21,763 nt of DNA from a virus: the IMG/VR virus record IMGVR_UViG_3300011115_000417, positions 1 through 21,763 of that record. One strand, written 5' to 3'. This document shows, one piece after another, positions 6,617 to 14,802 of this stretch (the first letter of the stretch is position 1; each line of letters begins with the position of its first letter). Under the pieces are notes generated by a model. The model was not told the origin of the DNA. It saw only the letters and a program-made list of their open reading frames with translations, and ran no database searches. The translations under genes were made by a program, and so were the position numbers.

Positions 6617-6637
6617 TCCTCTCGTTAATGGAGAGGA
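6617..6637. promoter_or_regulatory. Perfect 7-base dyad overlapping promoter start and RBS
   Basis: TCCTCTC and GAGAGGA form a perfect inverted repeat with a seven-base spacer. It runs from the downstream edge of the -10 box through the predicted transcription start and includes the GAGAGGAG ribosome-binding site of the Gam-like gene. For transcripts starting here it is best read as a DNA operator. For read-through transcripts from upstream genes it could fold and hide the ribosome-binding site. Confidence 0.4.
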
Positions 6638-6663
6638 TATAACACCCTAGTTGGTTATGTCAA
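6636..6663 (-). promoter_or_regulatory. Strong sigma70-type promoter for recombination/replication operon
   Basis: Read on the minus strand, a perfect -35 TTGACA (6663-6658) is followed by a 16-base spacer and a -10 TATATC (6641-6636). The -35 overlaps the TGA stop of the upstream membrane-protein gene. This is one of the few intergenic gaps in the window (50 bases) and precedes the Gam-like gene, so it probably drives genes from 6609 to the left edge. The spacer holds AACTAGGGT, which also occurs in the promoter at 17460-17488. Confidence 0.6.
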
Positions 6664-6938
6664 ATACCGAATGCACCCTTGACATAAACCGTGGCGGTGA
6701 TGACTGCTCCGATAAGGATTACTCCGATTGTTCGGACTACCCACTCAGAGCGAGACTCCATCTTCTCCAAACGCTGAATCATGTGGTCGTAAGTAACAGA
6801 AATCTTCTGTGAATCAGCAGAGTACACATCACGTCTGACATAAGTTTCGCCAATTGACACGTTGAGTTGCTTCATGCCTTCGCTTAACTCATCCAAGCGA
6901 CGCATGATTTCTCCGAGGGTTACTTCGTGTTCTGCCAT
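6660..6938 (-). CDS. Coiled-coil protein with C-terminal membrane anchor
   Basis: The 92-residue protein has two amphipathic helical stretches (about 5-30 and 45-65, with heptad-like leucines and methionines) and a C-terminal hydrophobic segment (about 66-86: WVVRTIGVILIGAVITATVYV). It starts two bases after the endolysin stop. By position it belongs to the lysis cluster, and may be a second holin, an antiholin or a spanin-like helper. The one-span, C-tail topology and long soluble N-terminus do not settle this. Confidence 0.7.
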   Translation of the reverse strand: MAEHEVTLGEIMRRLDELSEGMKQLNVSIGETYVRRDVYSADSQKISVTYDHMIQRLEKMESRSEWVVRTIGVILIGAVITATVYVKGAFGI

Positions 6939-6940
6939 GA

Positions 6941-7423
6941 TTATTCCGTTTCGTATTTCGGACGGGCAACTGCCATGACAAGTGAGTATGGGCGCTTTTT
7001 CTTGAAAGTGCCTCCACCGTTTGATTGACTGCCTTTGCTATCTCCGCTGGTATTTCCCTCAAAACAAATAAGATTCTTTCCGTCGTTTGACCAAACGAAT
7101 CCAACATGGTCAGGTTGTGCGTCATTGTCGAACTGAAAAAAGACGATATCGCCACGTTTGGCTTGACCGACTGGGACAAGCATTCCTGCCTTAGCAAAGG
7201 CTTTGAGTCCAGCATCACAGGAGGCAAATCCTTTCTTCCCTGTTACTTTAATTAAAGCAAGTGAATCAGCAAGATAAAAGCAGTAACTAATAAACATGGC
7301 ACACCAAGGTTGACCGTTTAAGCCATACCACTTGCCCATAATTGTTAAATTATTGCCCTGCTCGGCATAACCCTCGTCGACAAATTTCTTTGCCTTAGAG
7401 AGAACGAGAGTTGCCGTTGCCAT
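6941..7423 (-). CDS. CHAP-domain endolysin
   Basis: The 160-residue protein is almost entirely one CHAP (cysteine/histidine-dependent amidohydrolase/peptidase) domain. The catalytic Cys41 is in GQPWCAMFISYCF, His106 in PDHVGFV, and the third acidic/polar residue in CFEGNTS (Glu122/Asn124). KRGDIVFF (89-96) is also characteristic. CHAP enzymes cut amide bonds in peptidoglycan. There is no signal peptide and no separate wall-binding domain, so export depends on a holin. It directly follows the holin gene (stop TAA abutting ATG), supporting a lysis cassette. Confidence 0.9.
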   Translation of the reverse strand: MATATLVLSKAKKFVDEGYAEQGNNLTIMGKWYGLNGQPWCAMFISYCFYLADSLALIKVTGKKGFASCDAGLKAFAKAGMLVPVGQAKRGDIVFFQFDNDAQPDHVGFVWSNDGKNLICFEGNTSGDSKGSQSNGGGTFKKKRPYSLVMAVARPKYETE

Positions 7424-7708
7424 TTACTTTGCTGCCTTCTTAACTGCTTTTTTCTTGGCTGGAGCAGTAACTTTCTTAACGACTACCTCAGTAACCGCAT
7501 CTGCAACTTTACCGAATGCTGGGTCATTTGGATTAGCAGCGCGTAGGGCAACTGGCAAAACAGCAGCGATTCCCGCAGCCAAGATTTGCTTTAGTAAAGT
7601 TGCATCTAGGGCAAAGATATCTCCACCTGTGAGCATAAATGTTGTTGTCATCGCTGCAAGGAACGAACGACCGTATGAGGCGAGCATCGCCTTTTGCTTC
7701 TTATTCAT
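7424..7708 (-). CDS. Holin-like membrane protein
   Basis: From the ATG at 7708, which has AGGAG seven bases upstream, the protein has 94 residues. A longer frame from 7780 overlaps the upstream gene and adds an implausible leader, so the shorter start is preferred. It has a basic N-terminus, two hydrophobic segments (about 14-28 and 38-57), an NPNDPAFG motif and a Lys/Ala-rich cytoplasmic tail (KKVTAPAKKKAVKKAAK). This fits r1t-type or actinophage holins, which open the membrane so the endolysin can reach the wall. It immediately precedes the CHAP gene. Confidence 0.78.
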   Translation of the reverse strand: MNKKQKAMLASYGRSFLAAMTTTFMLTGGDIFALDATLLKQILAAGIAAVLPVALRAANPNDPAFGKVADAVTEVVVKKVTAPAKKKAVKKAAK

Positions 7709-7742
7709 AGTGACTCCTAAGTGTCGATAGGTTAATAATACC

Positions 7743-7973
7743 TTAACCCCGTTTACCGAGGATAAGTACATCGTTTCCATTTACAAGCATAAAAACTACA
7801 TCACTAACTGTTGGTGAATAACTACTCAAGTATTTAATCCCAGTTACCGCATCTGTTGCTCCAGCAATTCTAACTGAAACGCTACCCGCTGCTGTTGCGC
7901 TTACAACTCCTTGAGTCAACTGCATAGGTTGCTGTTGAGCACCTATCTGCTTAAAAATCTCATGTAAATCCAT
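7743..7973 (-). CDS. Small tail-associated protein
   Basis: The 76-residue protein consists mainly of short beta strands (VVSATAAGSVSVRIAG, DVVFMLVNGNDVLILGK). It appears to be a compact beta-barrel-like (OB-like) module, as found in small baseplate or tail-spike accessory proteins. Its ATG overlaps the stop of the DUF5047-like tail gene (TAATG), so the two are translationally coupled. It is the last structural gene before the lysis genes. A distal-tail role is inferred from position and fold only. Confidence 0.6.
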   Translation of the reverse strand: MDLHEIFKQIGAQQQPMQLTQGVVSATAAGSVSVRIAGATDAVTGIKYLSSYSPTVSDVVFMLVNGNDVLILGKRG

Positions 7974-9118
7974 TAAGCACCTACCTGAATAGTTTCACCT
8001 GTTGCAACTACACGAACAATACGAGCATCTGCCTTCATTTGTGCGTCAGGACTAAGAGGAATTGATAAAGCATCAATAATGACCAAACGGTTTACCTTTG
8101 CTCCAACTGATTTTACATAAACAACATCTTGAACATCTAAAGTTGGGTCAACTAGGGAACTCCAATTAAGTGTTTCTTGAGAACCAATATAGGTATAAAG
8201 CAGATTTGTTGCAGCAGTTGTGGCAGCAGCAGTTGTACTAACAAGGCTTGAATTAATAAAAATTGGAACTTGACCAAACTTTCCATAACGGTAAGTTGGG
8301 CTGGTTGAATCTTCATCCCATACTGTAACTTTAATTGGGGTTGATACCTGAGTTCCAGTTACTGTATAGATAACTCCATTAAAAGTTTCTTTTGTTGAGA
8401 TAGTTCTATCCAACTCAGTAATAGTAGTTCCATTGCCTTCTTCGTATGTAGCAACAACAACTGCTCCATCAAGGGTTGGAAATTGCTTCATTGTTACGAC
8501 GCCAGTTACATCAAAATAAAGGTCATAACCCACAAGTTCACAAATTTGTACGGCGTCTTTCCATGGGTCATTGGCTTTGTCTGCACCCAAAATAACTTGA
8601 CCAATTGAAACTCCAGTAGTTGGGAATGAAACCTGCACATCACTGTATCGGCTTTGAAGCAATGCAGTAATACTTGCCTCAAGAGTTCCAGCAACCATTT
8701 GATAAGGCTGAAGCCATTTTGAGCGAGAGACTATGAGAGCGCGGTCTTCACCGCTTACTTTCATTGCAACGCCGTCTGCTCTATCTGAAATCGCCACATC
8801 CGTGATTACAAAAACTCCAAGAGGAATAAATTCTTGAGTTCCATCACTATATTCAATTCCACGGTAAAGACGAAGTTCGTTTCCAAAAGGTGTCAATAGG
8901 TCGTAGTCATTATCAGGAACCATATTGTCAGCAGTTCTATCTGTTGATAAAGTTACTTCACAGGTTCTTCGTGTTGCATTTTTTGCACTAACGGTTACCG
9001 AACCGCTTGCAATTTTTAAGGTTGCCAGTTTTTGGTCACTTGACCAAATCTCTGCCTTAGCAACAACTGTATGGCTTTCAATAATTGCTGCTCTAAATGT
9101 TGCGGTTGCTGGATACAT
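7973..9118 (-). CDS. DUF5047-like distal tail/baseplate protein
   Basis: The 381-residue beta-rich protein starts MYPATATFRAAIIESHTVVA and contains segments (VTLSTDRTADN, LRLYRGIEYSDGTQEFIPLGVFVITD, GEDRALIVSRSKW) that I recognise from actinophage tail proteins with the DUF5047 domain. It sits downstream of the tape measure, the usual place for tail-tip and baseplate genes. It probably forms part of the tail tip or hub that attaches adhesins. It begins at a TAATG junction with the upstream gene. Confidence 0.78.
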   Translation of the reverse strand: MYPATATFRAAIIESHTVVAKAEIWSSDQKLATLKIASGSVTVSAKNATRRTCEVTLSTDRTADNMVPDNDYDLLTPFGNELRLYRGIEYSDGTQEFIPLGVFVITDVAISDRADGVAMKVSGEDRALIVSRSKWLQPYQMVAGTLEASITALLQSRYSDVQVSFPTTGVSIGQVILGADKANDPWKDAVQICELVGYDLYFDVTGVVTMKQFPTLDGAVVVATYEEGNGTTITELDRTISTKETFNGVIYTVTGTQVSTPIKVTVWDEDSTSPTYRYGKFGQVPIFINSSLVSTTAAATTAATNLLYTYIGSQETLNWSSLVDPTLDVQDVVYVKSVGAKVNRLVIIDALSIPLSPDAQMKADARIVRVVATGETIQVGA

Positions 9119-10635
9119 TATGAACCAACCTCAACATAATCCAAATCTATTGTGCGTCGAACAATTGTTCCAACTGTTGATTCACTCCAAGAACGACCAG
9201 TAATTCGAATATATTTCTGATTGCCAAGAGGGTCTTGAACTAAAAGAGTTCCTTGATAATTGATAATAGGCAAGAAAGTATTAAATTGTGCATTAGTGGC
9301 AGTTGTTATTGTGTAACGACCATCTTTGCCTTGCAAATTACCAGCAACAACTATTGGTCGGTCATCTCCAAGTGGACGGAAAATTGTATTAGGCTCTTCA
9401 ACTGTAACGTTGAGTCCATTAAGTACATTTATTGAGCCAACATTAAGTGATGGGCTTGCTGGGACCTTAAACCACCATGTTGAATCATTCGTAATTAATA
9501 CCTGTTGAACAGTTGAATAACTTGATGGAATTTCAACTGAGCCAGTAGTTATGCCGATAGCGCGAGCGCGATAGTAAACAGTTAGAGTTCGAGGTGCTTC
9601 GTAATCTGAAGCAGTTCCCACAAATGAGACAGGAATAATATTCGAACCATTTCGAATAACTGAATATGTTACTCCTGAGTCGATACTTCGTTCAACTACA
9701 TAATATTGAGATGAGTAACCACTAGGAAGTGACGCTCCAGTAATTGTGAAACTTGCATAGCCAAGACTTGAGTTCCAAGATGCTACAAGAGTGGGAGTCG
9801 TTGGTATTGTGCAGTTAATAACAAAACTTGAATATGTGTAATCGCTATAAAATGGAGCATTGTTAACTGTTTTAGCAGCGCGGATATAGCAACGATATGT
9901 AGCGTTAGGTAATAGATAACCAACAATTGATGCGTTATCTGAAGAAGCAATTTCTCCTGAATCCCATGTTGCTGTAGATGTTATTGGGTCGAATCCACCT
10001 GCACCATATTGAGCAGCCGAGAAAACTTTAATCTGATAATAACTCTGTGTTTCATTGTCTGTATCCGTGTAAGACCAAGTAATATCAGGAGATGCTGTAG
10101 TTGTAATTGTTCCCGAAGGCGCTGTAACCGTAGTAACTGTTGGCTTAGTTACAAGGTCAACATCGATAAACAACTCATAAAATGTAGCGCGGTCTGATGT
10201 ATCGTTATATTCAGTAATCTTTGCACGAAGACCATTAATATCAGCCTGAGTCCAACTTGTTCCATCAGGTGAAGATGTCTGCCATGGTCCAGTAAATGTT
10301 GTAGCGCTTGCGTACTGTCCACGGATTGCTAAGGCTGAATGGTAGTAATTAGCATTGCTAACGCGAGCACCTAGATAGATATTTACTCGACCGCTTGTTG
10401 TTGGCGTTAAAACTCGAGCACGAATTCGAACTCTTTTAATTTGTTGTGTTGACAAAACAGTTAAAGTACCAAAATCTAATAATGCAGAAGCGCTTCCAAC
10501 AATAGTATTGAGTTTTTGTGCATAGGTAGTGTCGGAGTTATCAGATAAGGCAGCCTCAAGTGAAGGCGCTACAGTCAAAGTAAAATTTGAGGCACCCGTA
10601 GCGGTTGAGTCAGGAACTACTGTAGTAATTGCCAT
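9118..10635 (-). CDS. Minor tail protein with Fn3/Ig-like modules
   Basis: The 505-residue protein has an N-terminal jelly-roll-like part (about 1-160). At least two fibronectin-III/Ig-like repeats follow (about 165-285, marked by TKPTVTTVTAPSG and TYRCYIRA; and about 290-395, marked by TPTLVASWNSSLGYASFTI and VYYRARAIG). A C-terminal beta domain (about 400-505) ends the protein. Such modules in phage tails bind carbohydrate or mediate assembly. It lies directly after the tape measure, where distal-tail and minor-tail proteins are encoded, and has AGGAGATAG upstream of its ATG. Confidence 0.78.
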   Translation of the reverse strand: MAITTVVPDSTATGASNFTLTVAPSLEAALSDNSDTTYAQKLNTIVGSASALLDFGTLTVLSTQQIKRVRIRARVLTPTTSGRVNIYLGARVSNANYYHSALAIRGQYASATTFTGPWQTSSPDGTSWTQADINGLRAKITEYNDTSDRATFYELFIDVDLVTKPTVTTVTAPSGTITTTASPDITWSYTDTDNETQSYYQIKVFSAAQYGAGGFDPITSTATWDSGEIASSDNASIVGYLLPNATYRCYIRAAKTVNNAPFYSDYTYSSFVINCTIPTTPTLVASWNSSLGYASFTITGASLPSGYSSQYYVVERSIDSGVTYSVIRNGSNIIPVSFVGTASDYEAPRTLTVYYRARAIGITTGSVEIPSSYSTVQQVLITNDSTWWFKVPASPSLNVGSINVLNGLNVTVEEPNTIFRPLGDDRPIVVAGNLQGKDGRYTITTATNAQFNTFLPIINYQGTLLVQDPLGNQKYIRITGRSWSESTVGTIVRRTIDLDYVEVGS

Positions 10636-10639
10636 TTAT

Positions 10640-13600
10640 CTATCTCCTACCAAGTAGTGCTTTAGACATGATTCCAGCAAAGTCATCAGCAAATGTTTCA
10701 GCATCAGGTGTGCTGACACTAAGATTTAAGTCACCGTTAAAACTAACTCCGGGATTGTATTTTTCCCAATTAAGTCGGTCATATTGAGTTAGAGGAGCAA
10801 CTGGAGCAGTTATTTCTTCAGAAGTTTTTATTTTTGGAACTGCTCCGCCCACAACACCAATCCCATCAAGTGCATTCTTCATTGCCTCAGCGATTGCTAC
10901 TGCGATGCTTTCAGCAAGGGTAACTAATTCAGTCTTTCTCTTGTTTAATGTATCTAGGAATCCTTGAGCAATATCTTGACCAAGGTTAGTTCCAAGTTCA
11001 GATAGAGGAGATAAAGCCTCTGTAATTGCTGCAACAATAAGAGCCATTTCTGAATTAATTGAGTCCAATTGAGATTGGAATCCATCACGAAGAGCCTGTG
11101 CTGATTTAACTGCTGCTCCAAAGAATGTCTCTCCCATATCCATTGCAAATGAATCAGATATAGAGCCAATCTCAGCATAAACAGAATTAATTTCACCCAG
11201 TTGAGAATCAGTAGCACTAGCCAAGAGAGCAGCAGTTGCACCTGCTGCTTCGGGACCAGCCTCGATTAACTGGCGAATGTAATCTTTGTTAACTCCGCGA
11301 GCCATCATTTGTTTAATGTTTGCAGCAAAGTCTTTAATAGTCTTTAACCGCTCACGAAGTTGTTTTGTGATTGAGTCAATTCCGCTATTAGCGCTACTCA
11401 TTTGCGTAATAACAAGACCACTTGCTGTCTTAATTACTTCAATAGTTGCGACTGCATCAGATTTTGATAAGTCAACTAGGGCTGTTGCATAAGACTTCAT
11501 TGATGACTTGGCTGAGCCGACAAAAGAAGTTTGTTCCTGCATTACCTTATCTAAAGCATTTTGTGCATCAGATAATTGCTTGGCAACCATAACTCTTTGA
11601 CGGGCAAGTGCTACTAAGCGTGAAGTCTGAGCAGTAAGGAAATCAATTAATTGATTTTTGCCAGTTGGGTCAATTCCATCATAACGCTTATTAATTTGTG
11701 CAACAAGGTTGTCATACATGCTAATAATTGAGTCAACAGTAGCCTCGGCTGAACCCATAGCCTTTGTAATTGCGCTTGGCTCACCAAATGGCTGTCTTAG
11801 TAATTCGGCAAACTGTTCTACCGCATCTGCACGATTCTTAGTTGCCTCTTCTAATCGCTTAGTTGCATATTCAATTTCTTTGTTAAGTTCTTCAAAGGCT
11901 GCGCCAATTTCTTCAGCCTGTGGGATGAATTGACGAATAGTGTCATTAATCTTCCAATAAGAATCTTGAAGATTTTTGAGAGCAGTTCCCTTTAGACCCT
12001 TAGCCTTTTCATCAAATATATTTTTAAGTAAATCAAGTGACTTTGTAACAGTCTCTCGTGCAGTTGATGAATCCTTTTGGAATCCCTTAACGAACTCATT
12101 ATTGATAAAGTCGTTGTACTTTTGAAGGGTCTCACGCAATGCAGAAATTGCTGCTGCACCACTTCCATCTCCGCCACCGTCTTCGCCACCGCCACCCAAG
12201 CCACCAGTTGCTGGACTCTTTGCTGTAGGTTCTTTTGTTTTAGGCATCTTGAATGAACTGCCAAGGAGGTCAGGAAGTTTGAATCTCTTCTTTTCTAGTG
12301 CATCTAAGTTGTCAGCGTAACTTTTAATTTTTTCAGAAGTGCTATCAAAAAATTTGCCAACATTATCAATTGCTCCAGTTATTCCATCAAGCGCAGTCTG
12401 CGCCCCGGGAACTTTAAGCAGAGCAAGACCCTTTAAGAGAAGTCGAAGAGGACCTGAATTAACTGTCAATATAGCCTTTGCTAATTTTCCAATCCATTCA
12501 ATCACATATCCAACTGCAATAATTCCAGCCTTGCCAATGGCAATCATAATCTTTCTGAAAGTTTCTGAATGGTTCCAAGCAATCATAAATCCAGCAACAA
12601 GTGCAGCAATAGCAGCAACAATGAGTCCAATGGGATTGGCTGCCATAGTTGCATTTAATTTAAGCATTGATGCTGCTAGTCCATTTGTTGAAGCAATAGA
12701 TGCAAGTTGTCCACCAGTCATTAAAACTTGAGCAACTGCATAAGCAGCCATTATTCCACGGCTAATTACAAGAAATGCTGCGTGAACTTTCATTGCTACT
12801 ACAACTGCTAAAATTGCAGTTGCTAACATTGCAGCAATTCCAGCCATAATCTTAAATACAGTTGAATTTTCTTTTACAAATTTAATTGATTTTGTAATAA
12901 AAGTAGCCAAAGCATTAAATGACTCTGAAACTAACCAAATTGCATTGTTGACGACAGTACCTGCAATTCTTCCAACTTCAGCAAGTATTGGTAATAAAGG
13001 TTTTAATGAACTCAAAAGATTCATAAATGCTTCACGCATTGCTGGGGCAGTTGCTATTAATACAACTATTGCAGCAGCAACTGGATTAATTGCTCCCAAA
13101 AGTTGACCAAAGATAGGTACATTAGCAAGTAGATTTTTACCTGCCATAGTTGCAAATGCCGTTCCAAGGGCAGCAATTACTGGGAGATATTTGGCAATTT
13201 GTGAACCCATGTCGGAAATAGAAGTTGTAACAGGTTTCATTTTTGAAGCAAAATCTGTAAATTTAGTAATTGCATCTGTAAGTGGTTGTGTAAGGCTAGT
13301 AAATACAGCAGTTAATGCCTGAATTATTGGATATAACGCTCCACCGGGAACAACTAATTTACTAAATGCTTTATAGGCATCATAAGCAGCAAGAATTAAC
13401 GGACCGAATCCGTCAAGAACCATTTGACCCATTGCTACTTTGGTGTCATTTGTAATACGAGCAAATGAGCGAATAACTTTTCCCGGGCTTGTCATCGCTG
13501 CTTCATAAGTACCAAATACTTTCGCGCCTTCTGCAAGAGCGCCTTCTGCAACTGCCTGTTGTTTTTCTTGGAATGTAAGGGCGCTAGTAGCCTTGCCAAT

Positions 13601-14197
13601 TTTTCTAGCAAACTCTTCATACATCTGACCAGCAGATTTCTGAATACCAACAGACTTTAAGACTTCGCTTCGTCCAGTAATAACAGCATGTGTAAGCATG
13701 TTATATGTATCAGTCGAATTCATACCGCTGATAACAGCCATATCTTGAGCAACTCTTGCTAGTTTAGAGGCGTACTCAAGTTTGAGATTGTTTTGTGCAA
13801 ACTTTAATGCTGACCTTTGGGCTGTTTCCATCTCAATACCCATGCTCTTGATTCCAAGGGCAGCAGTATTGATTGCGTCATAGCCAAGACCAGTTGATTT
13901 TCCCACAGCATTTATAGCAACATCTAATTCTTGAACTCGTGCAGCAGCGTTGAAGGATGAAACACCAAAAGCAATTAAAGCGCCACCTACGACTCCAGCG
14001 ACGACTCCAGCAGTATTACCTAATTTTGTAAGACTTGCGCCAATTGCACCAAATGACTGCTGCATACTAGATGAAGTGTCATTTGTTTTTTTAGTTAGTG
14101 TTTCTAACTGTGATTGGACTTCATTGAGTCGTCGGTTAAATTCGGCAGTATCGGCACGGAACTTGGCTAATACCTCTACTACTGTCTCTTGAGCCAA
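10640..14197 (-). CDS. Tail tape measure protein
   Basis: This is the longest gene (1185 residues). It has an N-terminal coiled coil (FRADTAEFNRRLNEVQSQLETL), Gly/Ala-rich hydrophobic segments (VVAGVVGGALIAFG; MAGIAAMLATAILAVVVAM; GLIVAAIAALVAGFMIAW), a glycine-rich linker at about residues 665-685, and long amphipathic helices to the end. These are standard tape-measure features: it fills the tail tube, sets tail length and helps DNA entry. At the usual 0.15 nm per residue it predicts a tail near 175 nm. The start is a TTG with GGTGAAAG upstream. It follows the GT frameshift region, as expected. Confidence 0.93.
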   Translation of the reverse strand: MAQETVVEVLAKFRADTAEFNRRLNEVQSQLETLTKKTNDTSSSMQQSFGAIGASLTKLGNTAGVVAGVVGGALIAFGVSSFNAAARVQELDVAINAVGKSTGLGYDAINTAALGIKSMGIEMETAQRSALKFAQNNLKLEYASKLARVAQDMAVISGMNSTDTYNMLTHAVITGRSEVLKSVGIQKSAGQMYEEFARKIGKATSALTFQEKQQAVAEGALAEGAKVFGTYEAAMTSPGKVIRSFARITNDTKVAMGQMVLDGFGPLILAAYDAYKAFSKLVVPGGALYPIIQALTAVFTSLTQPLTDAITKFTDFASKMKPVTTSISDMGSQIAKYLPVIAALGTAFATMAGKNLLANVPIFGQLLGAINPVAAAIVVLIATAPAMREAFMNLLSSLKPLLPILAEVGRIAGTVVNNAIWLVSESFNALATFITKSIKFVKENSTVFKIMAGIAAMLATAILAVVVAMKVHAAFLVISRGIMAAYAVAQVLMTGGQLASIASTNGLAASMLKLNATMAANPIGLIVAAIAALVAGFMIAWNHSETFRKIMIAIGKAGIIAVGYVIEWIGKLAKAILTVNSGPLRLLLKGLALLKVPGAQTALDGITGAIDNVGKFFDSTSEKIKSYADNLDALEKKRFKLPDLLGSSFKMPKTKEPTAKSPATGGLGGGGEDGGGDGSGAAAISALRETLQKYNDFINNEFVKGFQKDSSTARETVTKSLDLLKNIFDEKAKGLKGTALKNLQDSYWKINDTIRQFIPQAEEIGAAFEELNKEIEYATKRLEEATKNRADAVEQFAELLRQPFGEPSAITKAMGSAEATVDSIISMYDNLVAQINKRYDGIDPTGKNQLIDFLTAQTSRLVALARQRVMVAKQLSDAQNALDKVMQEQTSFVGSAKSSMKSYATALVDLSKSDAVATIEVIKTASGLVITQMSSANSGIDSITKQLRERLKTIKDFAANIKQMMARGVNKDYIRQLIEAGPEAAGATAALLASATDSQLGEINSVYAEIGSISDSFAMDMGETFFGAAVKSAQALRDGFQSQLDSINSEMALIVAAITEALSPLSELGTNLGQDIAQGFLDTLNKRKTELVTLAESIAVAIAEAMKNALDGIGVVGGAVPKIKTSEEITAPVAPLTQYDRLNWEKYNPGVSFNGDLNLSVSTPDAETFADDFAGIMSKALLGRR

Positions 14198-14213
14198 ATT
14201 CTTTCACCGCCTT

Positions 14214-14743
14214 CTAGTTTCTCTTCTTCATTGCCTGTTCTTGTTCCCAAATACGGATGCGTTCAAGTGCTTCCCATTCAGTTAATTCGTTCGCTGTAAT
14301 AGCACGATGGGAAGGACTGCCGTAAAGTAATTCATCGACAGTCCTACCCAATCGTTCTGCTAATTCAAAGACAAATCTTCTGAAGCCGTTTCGGAGGAAT
14401 CTTTTCCCAGTTCATCAGCGGATTCTTTTGTGAATCCTGATAGGCGCATACCTACCATTGCTACACGGTCAAGTGCAGTTGCTGATTTACTGAGCAAGAT
14501 ATCGCGGTCTTCAGGAACAAAGACCTGCTCGCCAGTTAATGGGTCAAATGATGTTGCAATAACAATCTCAGGATAAATCATCTGTAGATTCATCTCTCCT
14601 GCGTCTGCTGTTGCCTTATCCATGATACGAGTGCGCTCTGCGCCTGTCATACCACGAACTTCGATTTTCACGCCCCACTCAGGCACTTCAACTATTTGAG
14701 TTGGAATGTCTTGAACGGCGAGAATTAGGTCTCTTATGGACAC
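14214..14743 (-). CDS. GT tail-assembly chaperone (-1 frameshift product)
   Basis: Ribosomes shifting back one base at the slippery site 14408-14402 read on to a TAG at 14216-14214 and make a 176-residue fusion. The extra 62 residues begin about RFLRNGFRRF and continue VFELAERLGRTVDELLYG, ASP-poor but rich in charged helices, ending QEQAMKKRN. This is a typical T-domain sequence: it recruits tape-measure and tail-tube subunits during siphovirus tail assembly. The alternative frame has no start of its own and fills the gap before the tape measure. Coordinates span both parts. Confidence 0.85.
14360..14743 (-). CDS. G tail-assembly chaperone (unshifted product)
   Basis: The unshifted frame gives 127 residues (MSIRDLILAVQDIP...). 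It contains a beta-rich N-terminal part with MTGAERTRIMDKA and a helical C-terminal part ending in an acidic tail (DSSETASEDLSLN). It sits between tail-tube and tape-measure genes, where lambda gpG-type chaperones are encoded. The start is GTG with a strong AAGGAGATATC Shine-Dalgarno. The G product should be in excess of GT. Confidence 0.85.
   Translation of the reverse strand: MSIRDLILAVQDIPTQIVEVPEWGVKIEVRGMTGAERTRIMDKATADAGEMNLQMIYPEIVIATSFDPLTGEQVFVPEDRDILLSKSATALDRVAMVGMRLSGFTKESADELGKDSSETASEDLSLN
14402..14408 (-). promoter_or_regulatory. Programmed -1 frameshift slippery site GGGAAAA
   Basis: In the G reading frame the sequence is read as G GGA AAA, a canonical X XXY YYZ heptamer and nearly the same as lambda's GGGAAAG. 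A shift of -1 here enters an open frame of 62 codons with T-domain-like sequence. Downstream there are only weak hairpin candidates (CCGAAACGG; CTTCAGAAG), and no convincing pseudoknot is visible. Confidence 0.82.
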
Positions 14744-14802
14744 GATATCTCCTTTAGGTCTCTAGGACACGACTTGGTTGTTTGTATTTAGTTGTTATTT
14801 AG

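Noticed and set aside
7730-7748. Inverted repeat GGTTAA/TTAACC between the last tail gene and the holin as a terminator
   Set aside because: The six-base stem is AT-rich, has a seven-base loop and no following U-run. It is too weak to call a terminator.
7708-7780. Longer start of the holin at 7780
   Set aside because: It overlaps the upstream tail gene and adds a non-holin leader; the ATG at 7708 has AGGAG at ideal distance.
12339-12731. Plus-strand open frame of 130 codons opposite the tape measure gene
   Set aside because: It is antisense to a clear tape-measure coding region, with low-complexity composition and no ribosome-binding site or neighbours on that strand. The same holds for all other plus-strand frames.
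14409-14430. A pseudoknot or strong hairpin that stimulates the frameshift
   Set aside because: Only three- to four-base stems can be drawn near the slippery site, so I do not claim a stimulatory structure.
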